Below, piece by piece: positions 1-11,120 of a stretch of DNA of 64,000 nucleotides. Positions within the stretch are counted from its first letter, which is position 1. Each line of letters opens with the position of its first letter. The stretch spans positions 37,937,920 to 38,001,919 of the forward strand of contig OW386285.2 in the NCBI GenBank assembly GCA_936432065.2, in the 5' to 3' direction. Origin of the DNA: Rutpela maculata (Eukaryota; Arthropoda; Insecta; Coleoptera; Cerambycidae). The position numbers and the translations under genes are program-made. The notes under the pieces are model-generated. The model saw nothing but the letters and a program-made list of their open reading frames with translations, had not been told where the DNA came from and ran no database searches.

Positions 1-1033
1 ATGAATAAAAATTCTTTATAAAACGACAAAGAAATATTCTTCTCCAGAACAGTTGGCTTTTATAGATTTCTTAATATTTTTAAGTTCAAGGTTGAAGTAA
101 AAGGTCAATAAAATCTTTTAGTTACTGATCGATTGTTTAACTCTTTGCTAATATACAATGTGGCTTTTTATTCTTGTTGGTAAACTGAGTATTAATTAAA
201 TACTAGCCCTTACGTACAAAAAGCTGACAGAAAATCTTCGCTTTTTTACTTAATGAGGTCCTACTTTTCTCCATCTTTCTATATGCCATGAAGAGTTAGA
301 GACGTAGACGTAGATGGTATATTGATGTTTTCGAGATATGGAGTAGAGTTAGACTTCAGGGAAAATCAATAAAAAACATAATTTCCAAGTTTCGGGAAAA
401 AATATATAACTTCCTAAGCTTTTTCTTGTTTCCAGTTATCAGTGTCAATATAATCCAGTCAAATAGGGTTAAAAAGGGTAAACCTCGGAATGAAAGATAA
501 TGTACTTGTATAAATCTTTGTTTTGGCATTTTATAAGTTGGCTCAAAAGTCTCATAGAATCTCGTGTACACGAGTCAAGATATTCAAGGTCAAAGTCGCA
601 GAATCGCTTTTTTGTAAATATCTCGTTTTCTATGCTTTAAATGACATTTTGATTTATTATAAGATTTGTAGAGCATACAATTCTCTACAAATTTTGTTTC
701 AAGAAATATTTTATACATTCAACCGTTTTTGAGATAGAGCGTGAAGAGTGGAGAGCGCGAAAAAAGTATGAAAAAACCTTGATTATTTACTATTTAATAT
801 ATTATATTTATAGATATTATTCATAAATCAGACATTCGTTTAATAATATTTACTTAATTTACCTATATAAATAATAAAATATTAAAATGGAATAGTTTAA
901 ATACATTTTAATTATATTTTTATTTACCAATCGTGTATTAATGTATTACAATTTAAGTTTGAATGTGAGGGGGATTTCCTTTTCTTTTTCTTTCTTTATT
1001 AATAGGAAATATGCAACTTAATTTTCTTCTTAA
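1..1033. other. AT-rich stretch, no gene seen
   Basis: No open frame here has recognisable protein character, and no long repeat was recognised. The two overlapping short frames around 356-732 run antisense to each other, contain no known motif and look like chance openings. Confidence 0.6.
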
Positions 1034-1350
1034 TCATCGTCTTTTTCTACCGGTCGCCTCGTTGTCTATTACATTCGACTCTAAAGCTTCAAGGATTTCA
1101 GGTACATGTTCACTTTCTTCATCGTAATCATTTCGATATGATGAAGCGTTGAGGCATGCTTGTCCATTACAATGGCCACAAGCTGAAGAGCATTGCAACC
1201 TTGATTTTCGGCATCCGCAGCAGCGAACCACAACCATTCTTACAGTTGCAAAATATTATATTGAGCAGTTCATCTGGTGCTGGTGGTAATAATGTTATCG
1301 GTTCCAGGATTTCATTTTTCAGCCCTCAGCCCCATTCCTGGGGTTCTAAA
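1034..1350 (-). pseudogene. Cysteine-rich tail of a repeated insect protein (type 1), frameshifted
   Basis: Read on the minus strand, the segment gives PQEWG, then a stop, then a PPAPDELL block followed by FCNCKNGC. After one frameshift it continues as CGCRKSRLQCSSACGHC, a C-x-N tail and an acidic end finishing at 1034. The same order (LPxEWGW, proline-rich linker, PPAP..LL..I.C.CK, then CxCRKxGLxC...CxxC) is seen in three more places in this window: 34.8-35.04, 52.26-52.59 and 52.67-52.97 kb. The cysteine spacing resembles a small zinc-binding module; no function is known to me. From memory such tails end large uncharacterised, multi-copy insect proteins. A stop and a frameshift make this a dead copy. 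Confidence 0.65.
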
Positions 1351-1665
1351 TAATTACCCTACCAAGATTGGATCTGGTAGTAGACATGGTTGATATGCAG
1401 CCGAGCTGCTGCACTTGTAGGTGGAATAGTTGATAACTGCACCGGTTTGTTAAATCTTGTTGATTTGATGAATTGCGTATCTCGAAAATTGTCAGTATAG
1501 GAGGAATGCATAGGTTTAGTAAAATATTTCGCCGTCAGGCGGTTACCGATCGGATTTGGGTACTCTATTCATTGTGTTTTATGCTTTGTAATTTTGATGT
1601 GTTGAAATAAGTTTGTTTATTTGAAACCTACGGAAAATGGATAGTTTAATTGAACTAAAAGAAAA

Positions 1666-1762
1666 GCTTGGCATTTTTAAAGAAGTAGTAAACAAAGATG
1701 CACAGAAAATGAGGTTATGTTGCAGTACCCAAACGCGACTCTGACGCCGCCTACATGCATTC
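1666..1762. repeat. 97-bp direct repeat, copy 1
   Basis: Identical to 1918-2014 apart from one visible base (cag versus caa). The two copies sit 252 bp apart and bracket the THAP-like relic. Copy 1 lies downstream of the THAP relic on the minus strand. Confidence 0.85.
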
Positions 1763-1763
1763 T

Positions 1764-1926
1764 GTCCGTGAAATGTTTTGAACACACTGGATGGGCTTTT
1801 TTGTAATTTGAGAGCAACTATCCGCTTTCTTCTAAAACTGCTGGATACTGGAAACTGGTGAAACTTTAAATTTTTATTTTTTCTCTAATAGGAAGTGCAT
1901 TGAGGCACACAACAATTGCTTGGCAT
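1764..1926 (-). pseudogene. THAP-type zinc finger relic
   Basis: The minus-strand ATG at 1926 gives MPSNCCVPQCTSY, like the start of a C2CH THAP DNA-binding domain, then a stop. Further on, another frame reads FHQFP and RRKRIVALK, and near 1770-1785 a one-codon-scale deletion disrupts what looks like the VCSKHFTD end of the domain. THAP domains have C-x(2-4)-C at the start and C-x2-H at the end with a hydrophobic/proline block between, and that order is visible here. THAP fingers are typical of P-element transposases and of host regulators derived from them. The copy is broken by at least one stop and one frameshift. The identification rests on short motifs, so it is tentative. Confidence 0.5.
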
Positions 1927-2014
1927 TTTTAAAGAAGTAGTAAACAAAGATGCACAAAAAATGAGGTTATGTTGCAGTACCCAAACGCGACTCTGACGCC
2001 GCCTACATGCATTC
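1918..2014. repeat. 97-bp direct repeat, copy 2
   Basis: Second copy of the unit at 1666-1762. It contains the ATG that opens the THAP-like relic and directly follows (minus strand) the fragment ending in APKSEHN. The arrangement suggests a local duplication at an insertion breakpoint. Confidence 0.85.
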
Positions 2015-2018
2015 GGTC

Positions 2019-2130
2019 TATTATGTTCTGATTTTGGAGCATTATATATTGCTAAAAAGATACGTACTCCATTTTCAAACAATGTTTCCAGTGGGCAGTT
2101 TTCTTGCTGAAATACTTGTAGTACAGTAAA
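2019..2130 (-). pseudogene. Upstream fragment of the type 1 cysteine-rich-tail protein
   Basis: The minus strand reads FENGVRIFLAIYNAPKSE, which fits a block lying before the W-G-W tail in proteins of this type (recalled, not searched). The matching tail lies further along the same strand at 1034-1350, so both pieces probably come from one ancestral copy later split by the THAP/97-bp segment between them. It is short, and would be unconvincing without that neighbour. Confidence 0.4.
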
Positions 2131-3479
2131 AGTCGACCTTCTCTATAGGGGGTGTTCACAAATAATTCCCGGCAAGTTGATTTTTTCCCGAGTATCCGAC
2201 CAAAAAGTCACAGTCCACAACCCTTGTAGGGTGTTGCAATAGGGGTGGTTTCTTATTTTTTGTTTTTTTTTTTGAAATTTCCTTTCTCCAGCTTGTACAT
2301 AGTAATATTCTCTACAACTTTGCCTAATAAATTTTTTTTGTAACTTAACTGATTTTTGACGGTCCAGCGCCCATTATATGGGAAAACATTCACCATATTT
2401 ATTTACTATGGTTCAGGAAACATACAAACAAAAGGCTGAATAGCTGGTTATTGCAGGGTTGATTGAGAACTGTCTCCTGAGTGTCAAAAAAAAATGGTTG
2501 GAGATTCTTTGTTTAGTTATGCTCCCACAGTCTTTTTAACAAATTTTTCCTAAGTCGAAACTTTCAACTGTTACTAAAATGTATTAATATGCAGGGCATA
2601 TTTTAATAAATGAGGAAAATAATTTTCTTCTTAATTTATTTAATATCGGCCTATTTCCGCTCCCAAGGCGTATCACCGACCTCAGGAGACGAGCTAATCC
2701 TAAACTGAAAATTTCGAGAAATCTCTTCTTTGTCGAAGAGCTTAACATTTAATAGACAAGGGACCGATTGTTTTGCATCAGCTCCGAAGGATGGTATATC
2801 CATGACGTAATCCTCGCCTCAACTTACATAGCTTCCACGTAAACGCTGATTACAAGTCGCTAGATCGTGGGACGACATCGCTATGTTTCCCCAGGTCGCA
2901 GAAAATATTCGTTTTTCTGAAAGGCTATGTGAGAATTTGCAAGAGTAAGTATAGCATGCGGAAAACTTTTTTATCTTTCAAAATAGGTACGAAGTATATC
3001 CAGGAAAAAATAAAGATGGAAATGGAGGCAACTTTTTTTCTAAAATTAACAGTTTTCGATAAAACCACATGTGAAAATGCAGAATGCCCTCGCAGTTGAA
3101 ACGAAGCAGAGAATGACGCAAACTAGTAGATATTGAATGTAAAGTTGTTACGTTTTCGAAACGTGACGTTGCACATTGATCCCAAATTGAGCTTTTTGGT
3201 TCAAAAATGGCTAGAGAGCGCAAATCTGCGGAAATGAACAATTTTTTTTTTAAATTAAAACTTACCGAAATTCCAACAAATCTTCGGAGCCCGAATTTAA
3301 AAAAAAATCCTTTTTTATTATATTAAGTTAAAAGCCAAAAAAATGTTTTTAAATAATTTTTGATATAATATAATGAATAACTTCATACGATAAAAATATT
3401 GAGCCCTTAAAGCTGAAGATCATAACTCTAATATTGGTGATGTGACGAGGCCAAAATTTAACGCCTAATTTGACATAAG
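2131..3479. other. No gene recognised
   Basis: Mostly AT-rich. A somewhat more GC-rich block at about 2,690-2,900 has stops in all frames I followed and is not recognised; it could be an old repeat. The minus-strand frame at 2978-3241 has no motif. Confidence 0.5.
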
Positions 3480-4340
3480 ACATTTATTGACAGCTTGACT
3501 GCTGTCAAATGACATATGATCTATACTTTACAATTTTCAGACAAAAATAGTTGCTTCGAAGTTTTTTGAATAATTAAAGCTAGTTAGAAAATAAATTAAA
3601 GCAAAATCAGCTGCCAAATTAGACAAAAAAGTGTCAATTGACAGCTGCCAAATTGACTTTTGACTTATATATAACTTGTTGCTCACAGGTTCACTAGGGG
3701 TCACTAAATTCGAACAAGATATCAAATTGGACAAAAGATGTCAATTGAAAACTCAGCTAGGCTGTCAAATTTCCAAATGGCTGTTATTTTTCAATTTAAA
3801 TATAAAAAAATTTTTGACGTAAGGATTTTTGGGCTTCCTAGAACCAAATTCAACATTATATGGTTTCAATTGTTGCTGTATTCAAACCAGATGTTAAATT
3901 ACACTAATAGTCTAAATTGACAGTTTAGTTAATTGTTGTTAAGTTGTAACTTTAGTAATTTTTACATAAATCTCGTTACTCTGAGAGGTGGCTAAATTAG
4001 AATTAGATGTCAATTTGGAGAAAAAAGTTAATTGACAGTCCTCCAACTATATTACCGAACGACCGATTTTTTTTTGTTTTTTTTTTAATATTATTAGATT
4101 CTTTCTTTTAACGTAGAGGTTTTCGGGATTAGTAAAACCAGATTTGATGTTCTATAGATTTTAAATTTGCTGGATTTAAACCAGATATCAAATTAGAGAA
4201 AAAGTGCCTTCTGGAAGTTTACTTAAGCTATACAATTGGCAATTGCCTTACATTCCATTTATTTACCCAAAACTCTTTATCTCAGGTTCAGTCAGATCAG
4301 GTATAAGTCAGTTGTCAATTTTGCAGCCTAGCTGAACTGC
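3480..4340. repeat. Degenerate tandem repeat rich in TCAATTGACAG-like words
   Basis: Related phrases recur at irregular 100-190 bp spacing: an AAATT..GA(A)..AGAT(A/G)TCAAATT phrase near 3,600, 3,715, 3,995 and 4,180, each followed by a version of TCAATTGACAGC. The words are themselves partly palindromic (TGTCAATTGACA). This reads as an old, diverged tandem array, not coding DNA. Confidence 0.5.
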
Positions 4341-4435
4341 TAATTAGTATTTATTTTCTAATTAACAACCAATACGAGTTCCGCGATATCAAAAACCTGA
4401 GATAAAGAGTTTTGTGTAAATAAATGGAATGTAAG
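4247..4435. repeat. Hairpin: 42-bp inverted repeat
   Basis: Arms 4247-4288 and 4394-4435 are complementary at 41 of 42 positions (read by eye), separated by about 105 bp. The arms contain the phrases ACTCTTTATCTCAGG and its complement. Probably the ends of a small non-autonomous element. Confidence 0.8.
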
Positions 4436-5317
4436 TCAAGTGCCAATTTTACAAATTAAGTTGACTTAAGTTTGTGCGTTGATCTATCTGATTTAAAGTA
4501 CCAGTAATTCATTCATAATTCATGTTTAAATTTGCTTTACATAGTAATTTATTTTTCACTTGATGTATTAACATTAATACTAATTTATCTCCAGTAGCGC
4601 CACTCCTTCACTGTTATACACAATTTACCATAAATTTAAAAAATAATAATAGTTTGACTAATAAGCTAATGTTAGACGCATAGCAATTATTGAAAAATTG
4701 AACTTGTAGGTGTGCACTTTTGGTATAGCAACAATTTTTATACTTGCTTTATTTTATTAGGTTTTCTTACAGCTGGTGACTTGATACTTAAAAATTTCAT
4801 AATTAATACATACCTACAAACTCTGAATGACGTCATAACCACCACCACATAATTAGACTCTGTATTTTGTGTACAAACCTGAAACAAGAAAGGAAAAATT
4901 AAATCTAATTTACTTTAATAGTTATTTATTAGGCTTGTGAGTTATGTTACATGTAAGTCACACAAGAAAAGTTTAGCTAATTTTCTTAAGTGACTATGTA
5001 ATAACTCACGTGCCTAATACAACATTTTATACAACACTTTCATATAAATGTTTTTCCAGTAACAAACAATAAAATTATTAAAATGTCATGTCATCGATTT
5101 TTTGTTAGTTGTCAATGTCAAAGTCAACAGTGTTTCTCTAAAAATATAAAATACAAGTAGCTTATTGCTAAGTAGATTCTGAGTGGATGTGCCGAGAAAG
5201 CTGTGGTTGTTATCTATTTTGTTTGTAACCAGAAGTTTGTTTAATAAACATTGTGTAATTAGCATTAAAATGTGGAAAATTGTGAAAGATATAATATGGA
5301 AATTCTGATCGGAAATT
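4436..5317. other. Probable left flank of the tyrosine-recombinase element
   Basis: Contains a gapped palindrome at about 4,928-5,025 (TTAGGCTTGTGAGTTATG... against ...AATAACTCACGTGCCTAA). Near 5,033 is acaacactttcatataa, which is complementary to sequence at 6,543-6,557. These may be subterminal repeats of the element. No open reading frame with recognisable content was found here. Confidence 0.4.
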
Positions 5318-6226
5318 CCGTTCAATATTTTGCAAGAAGCCAAAGAAGCTACAGCCAATTTAATTCCAGAAAAGTACCTATTTTAGAGAATATCCACAAT
5401 TTGAAAATTGGATGAAAAAAAGAGGAGTTAGTGCTGCAAACGAAGAAGTACTTCTCGCTTACTTTCTACATTTGAGTAAACAAATTGCACCTTCTTCGAT
5501 GTGGACTAAATAATCTATGATACAGGCGACTTTAAAAGTATACAGGAACTTTGATATAATATGGAAAACTTGTGGCATACTAAAAAAGCCGATCAAGAAT
5601 ATTTCAAACCCAAAAAGGCCAAAATTTCGGAAAGAGCACATATCGAACAATATTTGATGGATGCCCCTGACGATGAGCATCTTATGTCAAAGGATGGTGT
5701 TTATTATGATGTTCTTACTTTTATGTATTTAATTGTTTGGGTTTTTTAGGTTGCATTGAAATTGGGAGTTTGCGGTGCCTGCCGTTGCGGTGAACTGACC
5801 TACTTAAGCGTCGAAGATATAAAAGATAAAGAACAATATCTATATATATCCATACCAGATACCAAGACAAAAAAGTCAAACAGTTTCACAGTTTTAAATG
5901 AAGGATTTTCGGTAAACCCACTGGATTTGATTAGGAAATATGTGTCTTTAAGACCGCAAAATGTGTCTCACAAAAGATTTTTCGTAAATTTTCAAAGGGG
6001 AAAGTACTCTGTCCAATGCGTTGGATTAAATAATCTCTCTAAAATTCCAAGAATTGTAGCTGATTATTTGCAATTGCCAGATGCAGATTTGTATACTGGC
6101 CATAGCATGCGCCGTTCCTCGGCAACTCTTTTGGCCAATGCTGGGGGTGACATTACCACTCTTAAACGTCACGGTGGGTGGAAATCATCCACCGTGGCGG
6201 AGGGTTATTTGGAAGATTCAATCTAA
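5318..6226 (+). pseudogene. Tyrosine recombinase of a Crypton-like element, degenerate N half
   Basis: The C-terminal catalytic part is open from 5756 (TTG; in phase from the preceding GTTGCA). It shows every active-site position of a tyrosine recombinase: Arg in GACRCGEL (residue 11), H-S-M-R (116-119), His in RHGGW (139) and the Tyr nucleophile in EGYLEDS (151). Upstream, in several frames with a stop near 5509, the core-binding part reads FENWMKKRG, EEVLLAYFLHLSKQ and PSSMW, then KPKKAKISERAHIEQYL. A TTTTTTAG just before the catalytic block looks like a splice acceptor, so an intron at about 5,695-5,749 is possible, though no clean donor follows LMSK. Such enzymes cut and rejoin DNA via a 3'-phosphotyrosine; insect relatives belong to Cryptons or KIAA1958-like genes. 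The frame breaks make this copy unlikely to be active. Confidence 0.8.
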
Positions 6227-6468
6227 AACAAGATTGTTATTGCTAAAAAAATACAGGGAGAGCAGCGGAACGAGTCAGGCGATACAGACCTGGTTACTAG
6301 TATAGAGAAAAACTGTGTACAGGAGAGTAGTTTTCTTTGTGGAAAATCGAATATGATGACAATAAATGTTAACATAAATAAATAAGTGTTAGTACGTGGA
6401 TTCTTTGTTTTGTTAATTTTCCGTATAATAAAGACAATAAATAAGTTGCTTGTACTTTTTTTACATTA

Positions 6469-6560
6469 AAATTACTTTTTAGTGACTAAATCACTTTACC
6501 TCACTAGTGATTTAAAATATACTCTAAGTCACTACTCACTTTACATGAAAGTGTTGGATA
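6469..6560. repeat. Right-end repeats of the recombinase element
   Basis: Several short copies of a gtgact / agtcac word (agtgactaaatcactttacctcactagtgat...aagtcactactcacttt) are followed by acatgaaagtgttgg. This last phrase is complementary to acaacactttcatat at about 5,033. This may be the 3' terminal structure of the element. Confidence 0.4.
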
Positions 6561-6789
6561 AAAATATTTATCTATAAACAATTTATTTTTTAATATCAGT
6601 ATTCGCTCTTCTAGTATACTGGTTATTATTATTTATACAATTTACATAGCTAAACGTTTTCTCCTCCTCAGTCTCATTTCATGCTATCTAGGAGCTTCAT
6701 TTCATATTATTAAAAATAGTGACACAGAAACTCGCCTTATTATCTTTGTAAGAAACATTATGTTTAAAATTTGGTGACAATAAGTAGAT

Positions 6790-7620
6790 GCAAAAAGTAT
6801 TCCTAACGTACATTCCTAGGCTTTCTGAGGTTGCTGATTTCAAATTTCATTCTTAGGATGAAAATCGAGTAATGGGGGTGTACGTAATTTTCATTCTAAA
6901 CTTATATTTCTAGGAGTTTTTGAGGTTGATGATTTGAAATTTCATTCTTAGGGTGAAAATCGAGTAAAATATTGGCTGAAAGAAGTGTAAAAATGAAAAT
7001 TTGACAAAATATGTGATTTTCATTTTCAACTTATATTTCTAGGGGGTTTCTGAGGTTGATGATTTCAATTCTAACTTACCAGAAGCCAAAAATGTATTCT
7101 TAGGGTGACAATCAACTAAAATTAGCCGAAAGGGGTGAAAAATTGAAAATTTGACAAAATACGTAATTTTCATTCTAAACTTATATTTCTGGGAGTTTTT
7201 GAGGTTGATGATTTGAAATTTCATTCGTAGGTGAAAATCGAGTAAAATATAGGCTGAAAGAAGTGTAAAAATGAAAATTTGACAAAATATGTGATTTTCA
7301 TTCTCAATTTATATCTCTAGAGGTTTCTGAGGTTGATGATTTCAATTGCAACATGCCAAAAGCCAAAAATGTATTCTTAGGGTGACAATCAACTAAAATT
7401 AGCCGAAAGGGGTGAAAAATTGAAAATTTGACAAAATACGTAATTTTCATTCCAAAAGTATATTTCTAGGAGTTTTTTATTTCAAATTTCAGCATGCCAA
7501 AAGCCTAGAATTTATTCTTAAGTTGAAAATAGAGTAAATTAGTGGTTGAAAGAGGTGTAGAAACAGAAAGTTGAAAAAAATATATAATTTAGATTCTGAA
7601 ATTGTATTTTTAGGGGTTTT
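6790..7620. repeat. Tandem repeat with a two-monomer (about 278 bp) period
   Basis: The phrase GAGGTTGATGATTT recurs at 6922, 7052, 7201 and 7329, with a GAGGTTGCTGATTT variant at 6827. Alternating spacings of about 130 and 149 bp give a higher-order period of 277-279 bp. Each monomer contains TATATTTCTAG, CATTCTTAGGGTGA and GAAAATTTGACAAAATA. The array decays after about 7,500. Long frames across it are by-products of the repeat. Confidence 0.85.
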
Positions 7621-8291
7621 GAACTTCTTGAGTTCAAGTTTGAATCCGATCTCAGAAAAGCCCATGTGCCCTCAAAATTTTGAGCCTTTAACGAATAAAC
7701 AGCCTTAAAACAGGGTAAGTAAATTATCCCTGATTTGTGGTAACAATAAATACATGCAAAAAGTATTGTATTTAAATATAGATTTTTGATATATGGCAAA
7801 GGATTTTCTACTCTGAGGTGGTTAAGCAACCCCCAAAATAGAAGGAAGCCACGGTAAAATGAGGCAAAACTAACCCATATTTCAGGATTTATTGATTGAT
7901 GTGAATGAATGGTAAAGAATATCAAAACAACTTCCGGTATAACCAGAAGTGTTACATACGTGACGTTATTTTAATTAAATAGAGAACCCCTGAAACCTCT
8001 CTTCTTAAATTTTCAGCTTCAAATTATTTGTACATTTTCTAAACGTCTAATAGTGTCAACTGAGCTATAAGAATGAGTAATTGCAATAAAATTTCGTAGT
8101 CTAGGAGCTATGTAATGCAGTAAATTAAAATTGCCAACTCTGATACACACAGCTCCCTAGCGACGAAAGAATGTGAATATATTTCGTACTCAAAACTGAA
8201 CTCGTTTGTATGCATATTTTTTGCGGACATCTTCTCATAATAACACTACTCTACCACTGTTGAAATATCTCGGGTCCTCATGGCTGTGGCT
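7621..8291. other. No gene recognised
   Basis: Sequence after the tandem array. The 128-aa minus-strand frame at 7539-7925 overlaps the decayed array and has no recognisable motif. A partly palindromic ACTTCCGGTATAACCAGAAGT near 7,930 is the only structure noted. Confidence 0.4.
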
Positions 8292-8320
8292 TTAAATGTT
8301 GTGGCAATAAATGTTATATA

Positions 8321-8324
<4 letters not shown>

Positions 8325-8399
<75 letters not shown>
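8325..8399. repeat. (GA)n microsatellite
   Basis: About 37 GA dinucleotides with one AA interruption near 8,380. It makes the leucine/serine run in the overlapping minus-strand frame, which is therefore not protein sequence. Confidence 0.97.
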
Positions 8400-8429
8400 G
8401 TAGCTTTTGTTAATTTTTATTTGTATCTG

Positions 8430-8640
8430 GCAGAGATTAAGAAAGCTTATTATAAAGTGTGTTATGTAGTCAGGACAGCTACGAAATTTTTGTTTGTATT
8501 TTAGTCCCATACCCCATATGCTGGCAAAATCTTTATTGATGTCTAAAAATAGTGCTGCTGATTCATCACCTTCCAATTTGACTGTTCCTACATTTGATGC
8601 TAGTATTGTTAGTGGATGGCTTATGGAAGATTTTGAGGTA
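8430..8640 (-). pseudogene. Non-LTR reverse transcriptase fragment
   Basis: The minus strand reads ESAALFLDINKDFASIW, then PDYITHFIISFLN. This fits the palm region of LINE reverse transcriptases, where a conserved Asp sits in an F-(L/I)-D-I-x-K-A-F block. Here the usual AF is replaced by DF. The fragment runs into the (GA)n microsatellite and has no partner domains, so it is a short dead piece, probably of a Jockey/CR1-type element. Confidence 0.6.
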
Positions 8641-9930
8641 AAACTAAATTGGTAACCTGATATTTTAGGCTTGACAGGTTCTTCAAGTAGCGTTTTTAGA
8701 TTTTTTTGAATATTTTTCCTAGTGGCGGTAAAAGTGGATATTGTAATTCAATTGTTGTAGTATATTGGATGAAACGTTGTTGATAGCCGGAGCAGTGTTT
8801 TTTGTGCTCGACAATAGTTCAAAATAAATCTCTTCATTAATAAAGGGGTGGTTGGTGATGGGAATTATTTAAGAAATTTATGTTGCCTTCAAAATTAATA
8901 CCATTAAATTCTTTTGTACCAACTCTACAGCATACAAACACATTAATGGTGGGTGTTTATTTGTTTAATTAGTCTTAATCTGATTTTATGGAAATATGGA
9001 AGGTTTTGCGAAAGGTCAGACAACTTGACAAAAGTGGAATTAGATAGACGAATTTAATGTACACATGTGACATGTTTAAGGGGGAGAGGGTTCATCAAAA
9101 CATTATAAAATGTCACATGGAGGGCTAGTGGAGTCCATATCACACGTCATGCGATAGAACCCGCGCGAATATCAATAATGATTTTTGGACTACGTATACA
9201 TGTTTGTTTTTTTGTTGTAATTTGATTTGTCTTATTTATAATAAATAAAGATTGCATTGGCAAAATACCAATACATTTTCAATTTCATCAAAATTGGATC
9301 GTTTTTTGACATTTCAATATGGCGAAACCCAAAATATCTATTTATATCATTTTATATCTAAGAATTAGTAATAGTATTACTAGTAGTAGTTTTTGTTGTA
9401 TTCGCATTATTGTCTTTGATTTATTTACAAAGCATTAGCTCAGCGTAATGTGGAAGTTATGATTCTTTAATGCTAATAATTAGGTATTTCAATTAAAACA
9501 TATTAAATAAAATAAATTCCAAACGGCAAAATTACCATTTGGGCAATATTAATTAGTATTTCATATTGAGAATGCTGTATTAATATTTATTATGATTATC
9601 CTGCGCAGGAATTTTTCAATTCAAGAACAGCAATAAACTAAGTATGCGTAATTACTTTATTTTTATAGCATTGCTATATCGACCAGCTTAAAGACAGACT
9701 TTTCACTGGCTGTTTAAGTATTAACTACTGATTAAGTTTTGTTATTACTTCTTACATCTATAAAATCATACTATAAGAAACAGAAACTAATCGTAAAGAT
9801 ATAATACCTTGTATTAAATTATTTTTTAAAATATACACTGCTGCATGTTCTACGGGTATTTTGTATAATTCGGCAATATCAGCTGAATTTTTTGCTTTGC
9901 TTTTAACTTTGTTTTATTTGATGTCTACTC
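8641..9930. other. No gene recognised
   Basis: AT-rich with only short frames. I see no repeat structure, RNA gene or coding motif that I can support. Confidence 0.5.
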
Positions 9931-9943
9931 TAATTTGCACTGG

Positions 9944-10100
9944 TTACCCTATAAACATAAACATAAATATAAACATAAACATAAACACACCACAAGTAGA
10001 CCACCCCCAAATCCAAAGCCAAGGCTATCCGGAAGGGGGTTACACATTTGAAAAACGCAGACATACATCCATACCCACCGGTGTTCTTGTCGTAGAACTC
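9944..10100 (-). repeat. SINE-like dispersed repeat with (ATAAAC)n tail
   Basis: The block AGGGGGTTACACATTTGAAAAACGCAGACATACATCCAT recurs almost unchanged at about 15,505-15,545, so this is a dispersed repeat. On the minus strand the body is followed by a (TGTTTA)n microsatellite (plus strand 9953-9990), like the simple tail of a SINE. No A or B box is visible in this copy. Confidence 0.55.
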
Positions 10101-10344
10101 TCCAAAATCGTCCTAAGTTGAAGACAGAATTAAAATTCGACTTAGGCAAAAATTTAATTTAAAGACATTTTTAAGAGTCTGCAGAGGCACAGATCAGTCC
10201 ATAAGGACCGTTTTGGGTTCTATAACGCGTTGGAAATGACCAGGTGAAAATTCGAAGAAACACCGAATTTTCACTTAGGAAAAATGTTTTTGGTTCAGGA
10301 TATGAGGGCAGAAGTATATAATGACAAAGATTTATGAATAATAT

Positions 10345-10640
10345 ACTTTTTCAAAGGTACCACAAATTGGACTTTGAAAAATAATATTTTTGAAAGGGCG
10401 TCAAAATTTCGCTCAAGAATCGATTTATCGAAAGTACGCCAAAATTTCACTTGCAGACTAATTTTTCAAAACTACCTTAAAATTTGGCTTGAAAATCGAT
10501 TTTTCAAAAGTACGCCAAAATTTCACCCGCAGATTAGTTTTTCAAAAGTACCTTGAAATTTGGCTTGAAAATTACGCCGAAATTGGTCTTCAAAAGTACC
10601 ACAAAGTCAGTTTAAAAAGTACCACGAAAATATACTTTGA
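10345..10640. repeat. Minisatellite, about 38-bp unit and 76-bp dimer
   Basis: GATTT(A/T)TC(G/A)AAAGTACGCCAAAATTTCAC recurs at 10422 and 10498 (76 bp apart). Between these lies a sister unit reading TTTTTCAAAA(C/G)TACCTT(A/G)AAATTTGGCTTGAAAAT. Further decayed units flank them on both sides. Open frames here come from the repeat unit. Confidence 0.85.
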
Positions 10641-10659
10641 AATATATATTTTTTTTATT

Positions 10660-11120
10660 CCTCCACCAAAGACATTGACCTCTGATGCACGGTCATTGAA
10701 AGCTCAATACTAATGTATGAGCATAACATTTTAGCGATGCACTGCATCCAAAAGGCAAAATAGAAGATTTTGACAAAGCCGGCGTAGTGCCGATAAGCAA
10801 AAATTGATAAAAATCAATGCACATGTACAAGGCCGGTTTCTCGCATAGAAAGAGTTTGGATTGACTCAGCGGCTCACGATTTGGACGAGCGCGTTGAGTG
10901 GTCCAGACAAAGCAGTGATAGAAAAGCCAATAGCAGGGCTTTTCAAATGACAAAGTTATAGAGGAAAACGCCTTGTGCAAAACCAAAAATTCAATTTTGC
11001 CTAAAAGTCGCTCGAAGGTGGGTTGCTGCCATATCGATAATATTGAACAACTGCATAGGAGCAAGTTAATCGGGGACTGATCGGACGCCATTAAACTTAT
11101 GCAGTTATAAGTCCTCATGA
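10660..11120. other. GC-richer island of unknown nature
   Basis: Visibly less AT-rich than its surroundings and carrying an uninterrupted 141-aa minus-strand frame (10693-11118). That product has scattered cysteines and no family motif I know, so I do not call it a gene. It could be an old, conserved dispersed repeat. Confidence 0.35.

Noticed and set aside
5695..5749. Confirmed intron in the tyrosine recombinase
   Set aside because: The acceptor TTTTTTAG fits, but no GT donor lies at the matching codon, so the gap is described only as intron-like.
7539..7925. 128-aa minus-strand open frame
   Set aside because: It overlaps the decayed two-monomer tandem repeat and shows no family motif; the opening is a by-product of AT-rich repeat sequence.
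10693..11118. 141-aa minus-strand open frame
   Set aside because: Uninterrupted but with no recognisable domain and odd amino-acid content; listed only as an unknown GC-richer island.
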